Origin: Alicyclobacillus sp. SO9
Lineage (GTDB): Bacteria; Bacillota; Bacilli; Alicyclobacillales; Alicyclobacillaceae
Assembly (NCBI RefSeq): GCF_016406125.1
Contig: NZ_CP066339.1
Coordinates: 2,728,001-2,792,000 of the forward strand
Length of the DNA: 64,000 bases
Reading direction: 5' to 3'
The translations under genes were made by a program, and so were the position numbers. Positions 1-8,877 of the stretch are shown here, in pieces (positions within the stretch are counted from its first letter, which is position 1; every line of letters starts with the position of its first letter). Under the pieces are notes generated by a model. The model worked only from the letters and a program-made list of their open reading frames with translations. It ran no database searches and was not told the DNA's origin.

Positions 1-1198
1 CATCTTTAAATTTGCTAATCACAACGACTGGTCCGAAGATCTCCTCCTGCGCCACCTTCATGTCGTTGGAAACATCCGCAATCACCGTTGGCAGATACCA
101 ATGACCGTGTCTGTAGGCATCACCCTGCGGGCGAGCACCGCCGTAGACAATACGAGCCCCTTCTCTGACGGCAGACTGCACATACCCGTCAATCACTTCT
201 ACTTGATTTTCAGAAATGATGGCGCCGATGTGTGTTTCTTTATCCAGAGGATCTCCCATGACAAGTTTTTTTGTTTTCTCCGTAAAAGCTTGGATAAACT
301 CTTCGTAAATATCTTCCTGTACAATCAAACGTGACCGTGCTTCACAGGACTGACCCGTGTTGTAGTAGATTCCGAACAAAGCACCGTCGATGGCCGCGTC
401 AAAATCGGCGTCAGAGAAGACAATGTTTGGGGACTTTCCCCCGAGTTCCAACGTGACCCGCTTTAAGGTTTGAGAAGCTCGCGCCATAATATCTTTGCCC
501 GTCGTCGTTTCCCCCGTAAAGGCCACCTTATCAACGCCAGGGTGCTCCACTAAGTAGGCGCCCACATCTGCTCCACTACCCGTAATCACATTCACCACAC
601 CCGGCGGCACCCCTGCCTCTTCACAGATATCAGCCAATACCAGTGCAGTGACGGGTGTCAAGCTGGCAGGCTTCAAGACAATCGTACATCCTGCCGCCAG
701 AGCTGGCGCCAATTTCCATGCCGCCATCATAAATGGATAATTCCACGGAACAATTTGCGCACAGACGCCAACGGGCTCCTTCGTCGTGTAATTCAAAAAG
801 CCGTTTGGAACGGGTTTCGTCTTGCCTTCGTGCGCCAACGCCGCTGCAGCGTACAGTTCAAAGTCCTCAACTGCCTGCATCACTTGTCCCTGGGCATTGG
901 CCAGTGACTTGCCGCTGTTGATGACCTCAAGCTCACACAACTCGTCAAAGCGTTTGCGCAAAATACCTGCGATTTTATTTAAGATTCGGGAGCGTTTTGC
1001 GGCCGGTGTGCGTCCCCACTTACCTTCCAGTGCTGCCCTTGCCGCTGCCACAGCGTTGTCAACGTCCGTCCGATTTGCCTTTGCAACCTCCCCTATGATT
1101 TCTCCTGTAGCGGGGTTGTAGGTATTGAACCAGTCATCGCCAACACTTTCTGTGTGTTCTCCGTTAATGAGAAGCAGGTATTTTTTCGATGTCTCCAT
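1..1198 (-). CDS. Aldehyde dehydrogenase, NAD(P)-dependent (3' end missing)
   Basis: Oxidises an aldehyde to the carboxylate with NAD(P)+. The translation begins METSKKYLLL and runs about 399 residues before the window ends; family members are usually 480-500 residues, so the last fifth is outside. The cofactor and active-site segments are visible: the PWNYP motif, the catalytic-base Glu in LELGGKSPN and the nucleophile Cys in NTGQSCEAR. The ATG is preceded by a GGGGAG ribosome site. It follows paaK on the same strand but also has its own promoter-like sequence. The context suggests a substrate in phenylacetate or related aromatic metabolism, for example phenylacetaldehyde, but the sequence alone does not fix the substrate. 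Confidence 0.93.
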   Translation of the reverse strand, partial: METSKKYLLLINGEHTESVGDDWFNTYNPATGEIIGEVAKANRTDVDNAVAAARAALEGKWGRTPAAKRSRILNKIAGILRKRFDELCELEVINSGKSLANAQGQVMQAVEDFELYAAAALAHEGKTKPVPNGFLNYTTKEPVGVCAQIVPWNYPFMMAAWKLAPALAAGCTIVLKPASLTPVTALVLADICEEAGVPPGVVNVITGSGADVGAYLVEHPGVDKVAFTGETTTGKDIMARASQTLKRVTLELGGKSPNIVFSDADFDAAIDGALFGIYYNTGQSCEARSRLIVQEDIYEEFIQAFTEKTKKLVMGDPLDKETHIGAIISENQVEVIDGYVQSAVREGARIVYGGARPQGDAYRHGHWYLPTVIADVSNDMKVAQEEIFGPVVVISKFKD

Positions 1199-1223
1199 TT
1201 CTTGCAAAACTCCCCTTCTGTGG

Positions 1224-1252
1224 ATTGTAGTGTTGAGTCATTGTGGTGTGAA
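1224..1252 (-). promoter_or_regulatory. Candidate sigma-A promoter for the aldehyde dehydrogenase gene
   Basis: On the minus strand TTCACA is followed after exactly 17 bases by TACAAT, about 26 bases before the start codon. The palindromic octamer AAGCGCTT (1251-1258) overlaps the upstream edge of the -35 box. The same octamer sits just downstream of the promoter of the TetR gene at the head of the paa cluster, so it may be an operator. This is pattern matching only. Confidence 0.45.
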
Positions 1253-1273
1253 GCGCTTTCAAGCTGATTATGA

Positions 1274-2620
1274 TTACACCCTGTCTTTTGCTGTCTCTCC
1301 TTGGTACAAATTTCGTTGGTCTATCACCCGCACTGCTTTTCCTTCGCTGCGCGGCAGGCTTCTTGGTTCTGTAAGATGAACCCGGGTGGATATCAAGAGT
1401 GCATTGCGCAGTTCGTGCATGACTTCGTGCTTAACTTGTCGAAATAAATCGGAGTCGATATTAAAGCCTCCGGCAGTGTCTACAAAGGCTTCGGAGACTT
1501 CAGCAACAACGCTGATTTGATCCATTGTACCAACGCGGTGAATATGCACTTGGTAATACGGCGACAGGTTGGGATGACTCATGAGAACTGATTCAATTTC
1601 TGATGGAAAGACGTTGACACCCCGGACAATTACCATGTCGTCCAGTCGGCCCTTAATCCGAGACATGCGGGTATGCGTTCGGCCGCACTCACAAGGCTCA
1701 GGATACAGAAATGCCATGTCGCCCGTCCGGTAACGAATGATGGGAAACGCTTCTTTTGTAAGGGACGTAAAGACGAGTTCACCGGTCTCTCCTGCGGGAA
1801 CCGGTTGAAGCGTGACCGGATTTATCACCTCCACATAAAAATGGTCTTCTGCAACGTGAAGTCCGTCTTGCTGCGCTGCACACTCGATGGACACACCTGG
1901 TCCCATCACTTCCGATAGACCATAGATGTCCACTGCTGACAGCCCAAGCTTTTCCTCCAAGGTCTGCCGCATCTCTTCAGACCAAGGTTCTGCCCCAAAT
2001 ATGCCGTACTCCAAGCTGGTTTTCCGCGGATCCTTACCTTGGTCTTCCATATACTCCGCGAGATTGAGCACATAGGAAGGGGTTCCTGCAATTCCCCGCG
2101 GCTTAAAGTCCTCTACGAGTGTTACTTGCCTAGGTGTGTTGCCACCGGAGACCGGAACCAGTGTCATACCCAATTGTTCGGCACCGTAGTGTAATCCGAG
2201 TCCTCCTGTAAACAAACCGTAGCCGTAAGCATTGTGGAACACATCTTCAGGTCTGCCTCCAGCGGTGACGATAGCTCGCGCAACAATGTCTGACCAATTG
2301 GCGATATCCCGTCTCGTGTAACCGACTACCGTAGGCTTACCTTTAGTTCCTGAAGAAGCGTGAAGACGTACTGCTTCTCTCCTGTCTACGGCAAATAGAC
2401 CAAAAGGATAGTTATCACGTAAATCTGCTTTCTTTGTAAATGGAAGTCTGCGAATGTCGTCCAGACTACGAATGTCTTCCGGCTTGACGTTTGCTTTGTC
2501 AAATGCCTGGCGGTAGAAGGGGACTCGCTCATATACCCGTACCAATGTCTCTCCAAGGCGGTCCAGTTGCAATCGTTCCAGTGACCTTCTATCCATGGCC
2601 TCTATACCGGGCTGGTACAT
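1274..2620 (-). CDS. paaK: Phenylacetate-CoA ligase
   Basis: Activates phenylacetate with ATP and CoA to phenylacetyl-CoA, the substrate of the PaaABCD epoxidase encoded just upstream. At 448 residues it has the length of the short, phenylacetate-type branch of the AMP-forming ligases. Visible motifs are the phosphate-binding ASSGTKGKPTVVGYT near residue 90, the adenylate site YGLSE and RYRTGD near 300, and a C-terminal lid domain with LDDMVIVRGVNVFPSEIE. It lies about 65 bases downstream of paaD in the same orientation, so it is very likely in the same transcript. Identification is firm; phenylacetate as substrate rests on the family and the neighbours. Confidence 0.95.
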   Translation of the reverse strand: MYQPGIEAMDRRSLERLQLDRLGETLVRVYERVPFYRQAFDKANVKPEDIRSLDDIRRLPFTKKADLRDNYPFGLFAVDRREAVRLHASSGTKGKPTVVGYTRRDIANWSDIVARAIVTAGGRPEDVFHNAYGYGLFTGGLGLHYGAEQLGMTLVPVSGGNTPRQVTLVEDFKPRGIAGTPSYVLNLAEYMEDQGKDPRKTSLEYGIFGAEPWSEEMRQTLEEKLGLSAVDIYGLSEVMGPGVSIECAAQQDGLHVAEDHFYVEVINPVTLQPVPAGETGELVFTSLTKEAFPIIRYRTGDMAFLYPEPCECGRTHTRMSRIKGRLDDMVIVRGVNVFPSEIESVLMSHPNLSPYYQVHIHRVGTMDQISVVAEVSEAFVDTAGGFNIDSDLFRQVKHEVMHELRNALLISTRVHLTEPRSLPRSEGKAVRVIDQRNLYQGETAKDRV

Positions 2621-2685
2621 TGTCTTCCTCCCTCATCCTAAGTTCGTATCACAAGGTTACGACTTCTGTTGTTTTCCAAGATAGA

Positions 2686-3243
2686 CTAAACAAATTTCAT
2701 CCCTTCAAAAGGTTGCTTGCAGTTCTTACAGTAGTAGACTGCTCTGCAGGCTGTCGGCCCAAACAAGCTGACGACATCGCTGTTGTGCGCCTCGCAATAT
2801 GGGCATTGCGGCTTGTAGTCGGGAGCAAAGCGGGCAGGCGGCGGAGCGATGCCAAACTCCTCCAGTTTTGCCCTCCCTGTTTCCGTGATGCGCTCTGATG
2901 TCCAAGGGACGTCCATCACAAATGTGACATCCGCATGATTCACACCATCTATCTCATCTAGTCGTTTTAAGACTTGGTTGCGAATAAATTCTTGGGCAGG
3001 GCATCCAACAAAGGTAGGAAGCAACTGAACATGAACAGTTTGATGGTCCACGATGATGTCGTATACCATACCAAGGTCTTCTAGACTCAGCGTCGGAATT
3101 TCAGGGTCCTTCACCTCTCTCAGGGCCACCCGTACCTCGAAGGCTTTATCGGCCGTGTTTCGGTCGGAAGTCTCACCATCAGACTCGTTGACTATTGGCT
3201 TCTGTTTTCGCGTCATGTCGCTTGTTGCTTTGAATGTCGACAT
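2686..3243 (-). CDS. paaD: Phenylacetyl-CoA epoxidase subunit PaaD
   Basis: PaaD is the MIP18/DUF59-type accessory subunit of phenylacetyl-CoA 1,2-epoxidase, thought to help metal-centre assembly. The N-terminal two thirds show the DUF59 pattern, including VKDPEIPTLSLEDLGMV and the conserved Cys in FVGCPAQEFI. The C-terminal tail carries paired cysteines (CPYCEAH and CKNCKQPF), a zinc ribbon typical of PaaD. A GTG four codons further upstream is open, but a GAGGAG site lies 11 bases before the ATG chosen here and would abut that GTG, so the ATG is preferred (185 residues). It follows paaC after 28 bases. Confidence 0.93.
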   Translation of the reverse strand: MSTFKATSDMTRKQKPIVNESDGETSDRNTADKAFEVRVALREVKDPEIPTLSLEDLGMVYDIIVDHQTVHVQLLPTFVGCPAQEFIRNQVLKRLDEIDGVNHADVTFVMDVPWTSERITETGRAKLEEFGIAPPPARFAPDYKPQCPYCEAHNSDVVSLFGPTACRAVYYCKNCKQPFEGMKFV

Positions 3244-3271
3244 CAATTGTGACACTCCTCACTCACAAGAT

Positions 3272-4078
3272 TCACCAAACGGCTTGTGCATCAAGACTTA
3301 GAACCTCAGTCATTGTCAGCAAGATCTCGTCCATGGCCGATGTATGTTGACCGACCCTTCCGCTCTGTGAAAATTGAACAGGTTTCCCCGGCCAGTCAAT
3401 TGCAGCCTTGGCAAATACCGGTCTTACAATCGATTCCCATTGGCTGTAAATGCCTAGGCTTGTGTTTGAGATAATCCCGTGACGGACAAGGCTGTCGGCA
3501 TGAACACCCAAGTCAAACAGGTCACTAATGTTTGGCCAAATGTCTTGCAGCGCACGCAGAAGCCTCTGGCGGGCTTCTCCTTGTGACCTGGCAAGTTTTT
3601 CAAACCACGTTTCCATGTGCAGCAGATGATAGCGTTCTTCACGCAGAATCTTAGCCGCTGCCTGCTGCAGCGAAACAAAATTAGACTTTAGACACTCCTT
3701 TAACCGCACCTGTTCAAATGCGTTGTATAGGTAGGACCGAACAATTGTGTCCGCCCAATCTCCGTTTTTTGTTTCCAACATCATTGCATTTAAGCGACTG
3801 TTTTTGCCGCGCGAAAACGCATACCTGTCAGCACTGGTCCCGGACAGGGATTCAGCTATGCTGTAGAACAGTGATGCGTGCCCAATTTCATCTTGAGCCA
3901 TCGAGCTGAATGCAATGTCTTCTTCCAAGTCTGGCGCAAGACCGAGCCACTCTGAACAGCGATGCCCAAATATAAGTTCATCATCCCCCATCTGCAACAG
4001 GAGCGCAGTCAGTGCATGTTTGTAATCCGGCGCAACTTTACCGTCGCTTGCCACGGACACCTCAGTTGAATCTCTCAA
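3272..4078 (-). CDS. paaC: Phenylacetyl-CoA epoxidase subunit PaaC
   Basis: PaaC is the structural ferritin-like partner of PaaA in the multicomponent monooxygenase that epoxidises the aromatic ring of phenylacetyl-CoA. The sequence is all-helical with two ferritin-type segments, QDEIGHASLF near residue 65 and REERYHLLHMETW near 155, as expected for this family. The frame is open to a GTG at 4102, but an AAGGAGG site lies inside that extension and stands 8 bases before a TTG, so the TTG is taken as the start (268 residues). The gene sits between paaB and paaD in the usual A-B-C-D order. Confidence 0.94.
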   Translation of the reverse strand: MRDSTEVSVASDGKVAPDYKHALTALLLQMGDDELIFGHRCSEWLGLAPDLEEDIAFSSMAQDEIGHASLFYSIAESLSGTSADRYAFSRGKNSRLNAMMLETKNGDWADTIVRSYLYNAFEQVRLKECLKSNFVSLQQAAAKILREERYHLLHMETWFEKLARSQGEARQRLLRALQDIWPNISDLFDLGVHADSLVRHGIISNTSLGIYSQWESIVRPVFAKAAIDWPGKPVQFSQSGRVGQHTSAMDEILLTMTEVLSLDAQAVW

Positions 4079-4114
4079 TTCGTCTCCCTCCTTTTGAAAC
4101 ACCTCTATTTTCCA

Positions 4115-4168
4115 ACTTCCTCTATTTTTCAGACTTCCTCAATTCAACCAACTTCCTCAATTCAACCA
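4115..4168. repeat. Three 18-bp tandem repeats between paaB and paaC
   Basis: Two identical 18-bp units (ACTTCCTCAATTCAACCA) are preceded by a diverged third unit. They fill part of the 144-base spacer between the paaB stop and the paaC start, the longest gap in an otherwise compact operon. No role is evident; it looks like a local slippage duplication. Confidence 0.85.
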
Positions 4169-4222
4169 ACACATCTTTTCTCATCACGTACCGCAGGGTT
4201 AAGCCAACGTACAGTAGCTGTG

Positions 4223-4579
4223 TCAGGAATTGGTCTTCATGTCGTCAACGAGATCGTCAACGGTGATAGCCCTCTGCTTAAAGGACTTCCATTTCTGTGC
4301 ATTCTCCGAATAACCGGCTACTTCTCGATAACTTTTGTCAAGAACTTTGTTTGCAAGAATGTCTCTGTCTTCGGAGGCACTGGCGTGGACATCGTCCTGT
4401 CTTACAACCCATATACTTACAGCTTCATCTCTCCGAAGAAAGTTTTCTCTGGCCACTTGCAACGCCATGTCAGGAGACGGCGCCACCAGACTTCCGATGT
4501 GTTCGTGGTGCGCGAGGACGTGGCGCTGGATGAAAACTTCATAAGCATCGTAGTGAACAGAGTCTTGTGCTGTTGACAT
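4223..4579 (-). CDS. paaB: Phenylacetyl-CoA epoxidase subunit PaaB
   Basis: PaaB is the small bridging subunit of the phenylacetyl-CoA epoxidase complex. The 118-residue product begins MSTAQDSVHYDAYEVFIQ and contains the family pattern HEHIGSLVAPSPDMALQVAREN followed by RRDEAVSIWVV. An AAGGAGG site stands 11 bases before the ATG. It lies between paaA and paaC, with 76 bases to paaA. Its role is in assembling the oligomer rather than in catalysis. Confidence 0.94.
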   Translation of the reverse strand: MSTAQDSVHYDAYEVFIQRHVLAHHEHIGSLVAPSPDMALQVARENFLRRDEAVSIWVVRQDDVHASASEDRDILANKVLDKSYREVAGYSENAQKWKSFKQRAITVDDLVDDMKTNS

Positions 4580-4655
4580 CTGCCCTATTCCTCCTTGTCA
4601 GACCTTGATTCCGTCCCACTGACGGCTCATCGTGCATTGTCATACAACCGCATAG

Positions 4656-5588
4656 TTAGCTGCTGCGAACAATAGTGGCCTCTACCATTGCCTTTCTGAC
4701 CCACGCTTGCCCCTCATGAGCTTCACGGCGCAAGGCAATTCGCTCCTGAGACTTAGGTCCTGAATTGGTTCGAACCATGTGGCCAAACCACTCCCAATCG
4801 GGTTCCGTGTAACTCCATAGATTTGTTACCGGATTTTGTTTCAATCGCTCATCAGGCAGTGTCATACCTAATGCCCATACCCTGGGAACATAGCGATTGA
4901 TGAACTTCTGTCGCAGTTCCTCGTTTGTTTTCGTTCGAATTCTATATTCCATCATCTTCTGTGCAGCTTCGGACATTTGCGTAGGACCGAAGAAGAACAT
5001 CATAGCGGACCACCAACGATTGATGGCTTGTTGCAGCATCTCCCGCTGTTCATCCGTACCTTCGGCCAAAGCCAGGACTACAGATTCGCCGTGCTGCATA
5101 TGAAAACTCTCTTCTGCGCAGATCCTTTGCAGTACCCGTGCATAGGGGGCGTACGAAGTGTCGAGTAAAGAAGCTTGGGTAATGATGGCTCCTCCGTCAA
5201 CAAGAAAGCCAATAATGCCCGCATCAGCCCAAGTAGGCGCCTCCATGTGAAACACATTGTGAAATTTGACCCGGTTCATAAAGACATCTGTAATCAATTC
5301 TTCGCGTCGTTTGCCGAGGGGAACCGCTAAGTCTTCGGCTACTCTCAGTAACAATTGACCATGTCCGATTTCGTCCTGAACCTTTGCAATGAGAGCCAGC
5401 TTTCGGCGCAGAGTAGGTGCTTTGGGTACCCATTCCTTTTCTGGATACGCTCCCATAATTTCACTGATACCGTGCATATGGATTTGTTTGAGAAGGAGTT
5501 TGCGGTAATCCTCCGGCATCCAGTCCGTTGATTCAACCTTTTCACCATTCTCAATGCGGTGTATGAATTGGCGATACGTGTCACTCAT
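4656..5588 (-). CDS. paaA: Phenylacetyl-CoA epoxidase catalytic subunit PaaA
   Basis: PaaA carries the di-iron active site that converts phenylacetyl-CoA and O2 to the ring-1,2-epoxide. The 310-residue product has the expected length and two metal-binding helices, KVQDEIGHGQLLL near residue 71 and CAEESFHMQHGESV near 155. It is the first epoxidase gene in the operon and follows the EthD-like gene after about 70 bases. The electron-delivering reductase PaaE normally found with these genes is not encoded in this window, so electrons must come from a reductase elsewhere. Confidence 0.96.
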   Translation of the reverse strand: MSDTYRQFIHRIENGEKVESTDWMPEDYRKLLLKQIHMHGISEIMGAYPEKEWVPKAPTLRRKLALIAKVQDEIGHGQLLLRVAEDLAVPLGKRREELITDVFMNRVKFHNVFHMEAPTWADAGIIGFLVDGGAIITQASLLDTSYAPYARVLQRICAEESFHMQHGESVVLALAEGTDEQREMLQQAINRWWSAMMFFFGPTQMSEAAQKMMEYRIRTKTNEELRQKFINRYVPRVWALGMTLPDERLKQNPVTNLWSYTEPDWEWFGHMVRTNSGPKSQERIALRREAHEGQAWVRKAMVEATIVRSS

Positions 5589-5661
5589 TTGACTCTCACT
5601 CCCTTGACCTGGCAGTTGTTGGTCGCGCCATCATCGACTTCGAACAGACCCTTGGCTTTCA

Positions 5662-5970
5662 TCACTCCACAGAGGCTTCACCAGTCATGAGTTGCACAAT
5701 GTCTCCTGCGAAACTCATCAAGTCTTTTCCCGTAGCGCGGTTTTCCGGCGAAGTCATAGCCTTCTGAAAACTCTCTTCATCCTCAAAATACATCTCTGCA
5801 AGGAGATAGAATTTTGAGGCCTTTCCCATTGCATCCCCGTCGATTTTTGTAACTTCCAGTTTCACCAGCCCAGGTATCTTTTTTACCAACGGTGTGTGAA
5901 CGCTTTCATAGTGTTCGTCAAATGCCTTCTTGTCTTCTGGCTGACGGTACAGCGCTACGAGTTTGTACAC
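5662..5970 (-). CDS. EthD-like ferredoxin-fold protein
   Basis: A small dimeric alpha+beta-barrel protein of the EthD type, seen from the pattern VYKLVALYRQPEDKKAFDEHY, then HTPLVKKIPGLVKLEV and a C-terminal GDIVQLMTGE. Family members are poorly understood; EthD is needed for an ether-degrading monooxygenase, and related proteins occur in aromatic degradation operons. An ATG six codons further upstream is possible, but the AGAGGGG site lies inside that extension, 8 bases before the GTG chosen here (102 residues). Its place between the regulator and paaA implies a role in phenylacetate degradation, which is inference. Confidence 0.85.
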   Translation of the reverse strand: MYKLVALYRQPEDKKAFDEHYESVHTPLVKKIPGLVKLEVTKIDGDAMGKASKFYLLAEMYFEDEESFQKAMTSPENRATGKDLMSFAGDIVQLMTGEASVE

Positions 5971-6062
5971 TACAGCAGCCCCTCTCATTGTAGGTTAGTT
6001 CAAAATAGTTCAAATCTCCGACAGACTTATGTGAACAGTGTTTCGTCTAGCCCGACTCACAT

Positions 6063-6665
6063 TCATTGCTCGAGCCTAGGTAGTTTTTCCTTTGAGACAG
6101 CTACACCGTGAAACACAATTTGAATGAACTTGTCTGCAATCTCTTCGGGACTCAGTTCACCCTCCGGACTGTACCACTCATAAACCCAATTTCCTGCTGA
6201 AAGCAACAGTATTCGAAGGTATTTTGCGTCCTCAGTCGCAATGCGCATCTGTTCTATTCCTTCGTTCAGCAGCGTACTCCATAGGTTTTCATAGACATCG
6301 CGCTTTTCCTGTATCAACTTTCTCCGCTCTTCCCGCAGTGCGGTCCAGTCGTGAAGAAAGACCTTTGCAATGTCCATTTGAGTAGTGACCACCCGAATAT
6401 GTGCAGCGAGCCCATCGCGTATTTTGGTGAGAGCATCCCCTTCTTGTCGAAGAATTGGTTTCAAAGCGCTCAGGAACGTTTCGGCCCCGTCGTCTACAAG
6501 GTAAAAGAGCAAATCTTCCTTTGAAGAGATGTGTGCGTAGAGACTCCCTGACAGGATGCCATGGGCTGAAGCAATTTCTCGAATCGTTGTCCCGTGATAG
6601 CCCTTTTGACTAAAGAGCCTTCCAGCTACTTGAAAAAGTTCTTCTTTTGGTCGGTTTTTATTCAC
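6063..6665 (-). CDS. TetR/AcrR-family regulator of the paa cluster
   Basis: A one-component repressor with an N-terminal TetR helix-turn-helix (FQVAGRLFSQKGYHGTTIREIA, glycine in the turn) and a C-terminal ligand domain of the KstR2/FadR type, which in relatives binds acyl-CoA thioesters. A TTG 13 codons upstream is open, but AGAGGGG stands 6 bases before the GTG used here (200 residues). As the first gene of a co-directional set ending with paaK, it probably represses the set and its own promoter until an aromatic acyl-CoA accumulates. The ligand is inferred, not seen. Confidence 0.88.
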   Translation of the reverse strand: MNKNRPKEELFQVAGRLFSQKGYHGTTIREIASAHGILSGSLYAHISSKEDLLFYLVDDGAETFLSALKPILRQEGDALTKIRDGLAAHIRVVTTQMDIAKVFLHDWTALREERRKLIQEKRDVYENLWSTLLNEGIEQMRIATEDAKYLRILLLSAGNWVYEWYSPEGELSPEEIADKFIQIVFHGVAVSKEKLPRLEQ

Positions 6666-6718
6666 AGTTAACCCCTCTATGCTATTGACGCCTCCAAAAA
6701 ACAAGCGCTTGGTTGTTA

Positions 6719-6746
6719 ATGTACATTTACTTAGACTCTATGTCAA
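6719..6746 (-). promoter_or_regulatory. Sigma-A promoter at the head of the TetR-paa transcript, with palindrome
   Basis: On the minus strand a perfect TTGACA is followed after 17 bases by TACATT. The expected start point is near 6712, and the 10-bp perfect palindrome CAAGCGCTTG occupies 6702-6711 right at it, where a repressor would block initiation. This is the strongest promoter match in the left part of the window. Confidence 0.7.
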
Positions 6747-6828
6747 CCATTTTCACGAAACAATCTGATATTTCGCGCGGGGGTTCGGGCAACGGCGACA
6801 GTCACCAAACCGCACAGCGATAACGAGA

Positions 6829-8877
6829 TCATTTCATCACTGTCCAGGGTGCGCTCAGCCGTACATCAACCTTCGCAACATACGATGATTGACCACCAGG
6901 AATTCGTTTAACACCTCCAGGCATTTGAATCGGTAATAAGCCTTCGGAAGCTGTGACTGGTAATGGCGAGATGCCGTCGGTTAAATGGTTTATACCAAAC
7001 CAGCCGTCTCGTATCCAAACCGCTCCTTCAATAATGGAATTCGATACAAATGCTTTTGCTTGAAACGAAGATTTTTCGTTGAAAATCTCGACATCCATTC
7101 CATCTTCTATGTGCCGCGCATTGGCATCATTGGTGTTCAGCCATAGAACCGGTGTTCGTTCCCGCTCATACACTTTCGCCAACATCCTCCCTTCATCATA
7201 AAAGGAGTGGAATGCCGTCCCCGAACGTCCGGTGCGTAAACTCAGAGGATACCGTTCCTCCTGATTTGTCTTGTGGGAGCGATGGAACTGGGGAACTGGA
7301 AGCCTGGCCAAGCCAAAGGATTCTAACAAGTCCGACGCGAACTCTATTTTGCGCGAAGGTGTATGAAATAGAAGACTTGAATGCCCCACAGATTCAGCTT
7401 GTCGGGGCCATTTCCCACCATTTTCACGGAGTGAATCTGCGGTTATGTCTTTACCCAAACCTTTCAAGAGTTGATTGACTACGTCTTTCTGAGTCTGAAA
7501 GGACGCTTGCGGGTTACCTAGGCGCTCAGAAAGAATATCGGCGATCGAACGGGCCTGTCCTACAGGCTCCCGAACCTTATCCATTAAATACACGTAGGTA
7601 TCTGTTGCCTTCAGACCAAGCTCTTCAATCCAGACTGTCCCAGGCAATACGATGTCCGCAACTTGTTTCATGGTCCGACTCATAACAATATCATGAGCGA
7701 CTATACATTTTACGTGGGTGAGTGCGGCTTCTACACGCCGGGCATCTGCAAAGGAAGACAGAAAATTGGTACCAAACAGAAACAGCGTATCTATTTCGCC
7801 GCTTTGAAGGACTCTTAGCATGTTCTCCATATGCGAGGGCAGACTTTCTCTTGATGGCGGGACAGGACCCAATCCCGCGTAGTCAAGGGCTTTGACAAAC
7901 CCTCGATGCCTAGGACCGAATCCGGCACCTGGTTTTCCTACATGTCCGGTTAAAGCCGGTAAACATGCAATGGCCCTGCTGGCAAGCCAACCATTTTGGC
8001 CCTTAAACATGGAACTTGCGCCCATGAATATGATAGATGCCGGTGACAAGGCATATTGCTTTGCTAATTCAACAATTTGTCTTTCCGACAAACCCGTAAC
8101 CTTGGATGCCCAAGCAGGAGAATAAGATTCTATAGATTCTGCAAACTCGTCAAATCCAACTGTGTGTTTCTTGATGAATTCACGGTTCAGATACCCTTCT
8201 CGAATGATGACATGTGCCATTGAAAGGGCTAAAGCCGCATCAGAATCCGGCTTCACAAGCAGGACTTCATCTGCAATTTGTTGGACTTCTGACCGCCTGC
8301 AATCAACAGCTGTCACCTGTGCGCCCCGTTTCTTTGCCTGGACAACAAAAGGTGCCGACGTAGGCTGGCTGGCTACGTTCCAACCCCACATCAAGATAAA
8401 CTCCGCATTTGCCGCTACATCTTCCTTTGTGTTCGTTTCTACAACACCAGTGGCTGCCAGTCCGTACGCCCCGGCACCCCAACACACTACGGCAGGATTC
8501 CAAATCTTTATCCCAAGGGTATCCGCGAAATGGAACAGCAACGGGCGATTCACATCAGAAACAACTGCACCGTGCCCCATCCAAATCGCACTTCGTTCCG
8601 GTCGTCTCAGATTCTCCCCAAGGCGTTCCATAATGGTATCCCAATTTGACTGAACCCATGCTGACTCGCGGCTGTTTCTTTGCAATGGATGGAGAATCCT
8701 TCGTGGATGATCGATGATTTCATGAACATTCCTTCCACGTTGACAAAGGAACCCCTTACTTTCTGGATGATCACGATTCGAAATGATATGAACTTCCCCA
8801 GTTTCATCTACGCTAACCTTCATACCGCAATAGGTCGGGTGACAATTCATCGGGCACATCGTATAACGAGTATTCAT
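6829..8877 (-). CDS. Molybdopterin (bis-MGD) oxidoreductase
   Basis: A large-subunit Mo/W oxidoreductase of the DMSO-reductase superfamily. The N-terminus carries the [4Fe-4S] motif CPMNCHPTYCGM with a fourth Cys in SKGFLCQRG. Long central domains match the molybdopterin-binding fold (WGAGAYGLAATG, GASSMFKGQNG) and the C-terminus matches the dinucleotide-binding beta-barrel (LRTGRSGTAFHS). Length (682 residues) is normal. A further upstream ATG at 8943 has no ribosome site, whereas GGGAG repeats precede the ATG chosen. No twin-arginine signal is seen, so it is probably cytoplasmic. It is divergent from the MFS-acyltransferase-ligase operon. Substrate unknown. Confidence 0.9.
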   Translation of the reverse strand: MNTRYTMCPMNCHPTYCGMKVSVDETGEVHIISNRDHPESKGFLCQRGRNVHEIIDHPRRILHPLQRNSRESAWVQSNWDTIMERLGENLRRPERSAIWMGHGAVVSDVNRPLLFHFADTLGIKIWNPAVVCWGAGAYGLAATGVVETNTKEDVAANAEFILMWGWNVASQPTSAPFVVQAKKRGAQVTAVDCRRSEVQQIADEVLLVKPDSDAALALSMAHVIIREGYLNREFIKKHTVGFDEFAESIESYSPAWASKVTGLSERQIVELAKQYALSPASIIFMGASSMFKGQNGWLASRAIACLPALTGHVGKPGAGFGPRHRGFVKALDYAGLGPVPPSRESLPSHMENMLRVLQSGEIDTLFLFGTNFLSSFADARRVEAALTHVKCIVAHDIVMSRTMKQVADIVLPGTVWIEELGLKATDTYVYLMDKVREPVGQARSIADILSERLGNPQASFQTQKDVVNQLLKGLGKDITADSLRENGGKWPRQAESVGHSSLLFHTPSRKIEFASDLLESFGLARLPVPQFHRSHKTNQEERYPLSLRTGRSGTAFHSFYDEGRMLAKVYERERTPVLWLNTNDANARHIEDGMDVEIFNEKSSFQAKAFVSNSIIEGAVWIRDGWFGINHLTDGISPLPVTASEGLLPIQMPGGVKRIPGGQSSYVAKVDVRLSAPWTVMK

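Noticed and set aside
1247-1260. Catabolite-repression (cre) box overlapping the ALDH promoter
   Set aside because: TGTGAAGCGCTTTCA is one base out of register with the consensus; better explained by the AAGCGCTT palindrome.
4094-4576. Plus-strand open frame of 160 codons over paaB
   Set aside because: Antisense to paaB and to the 18-bp repeats; paaB is the real gene.
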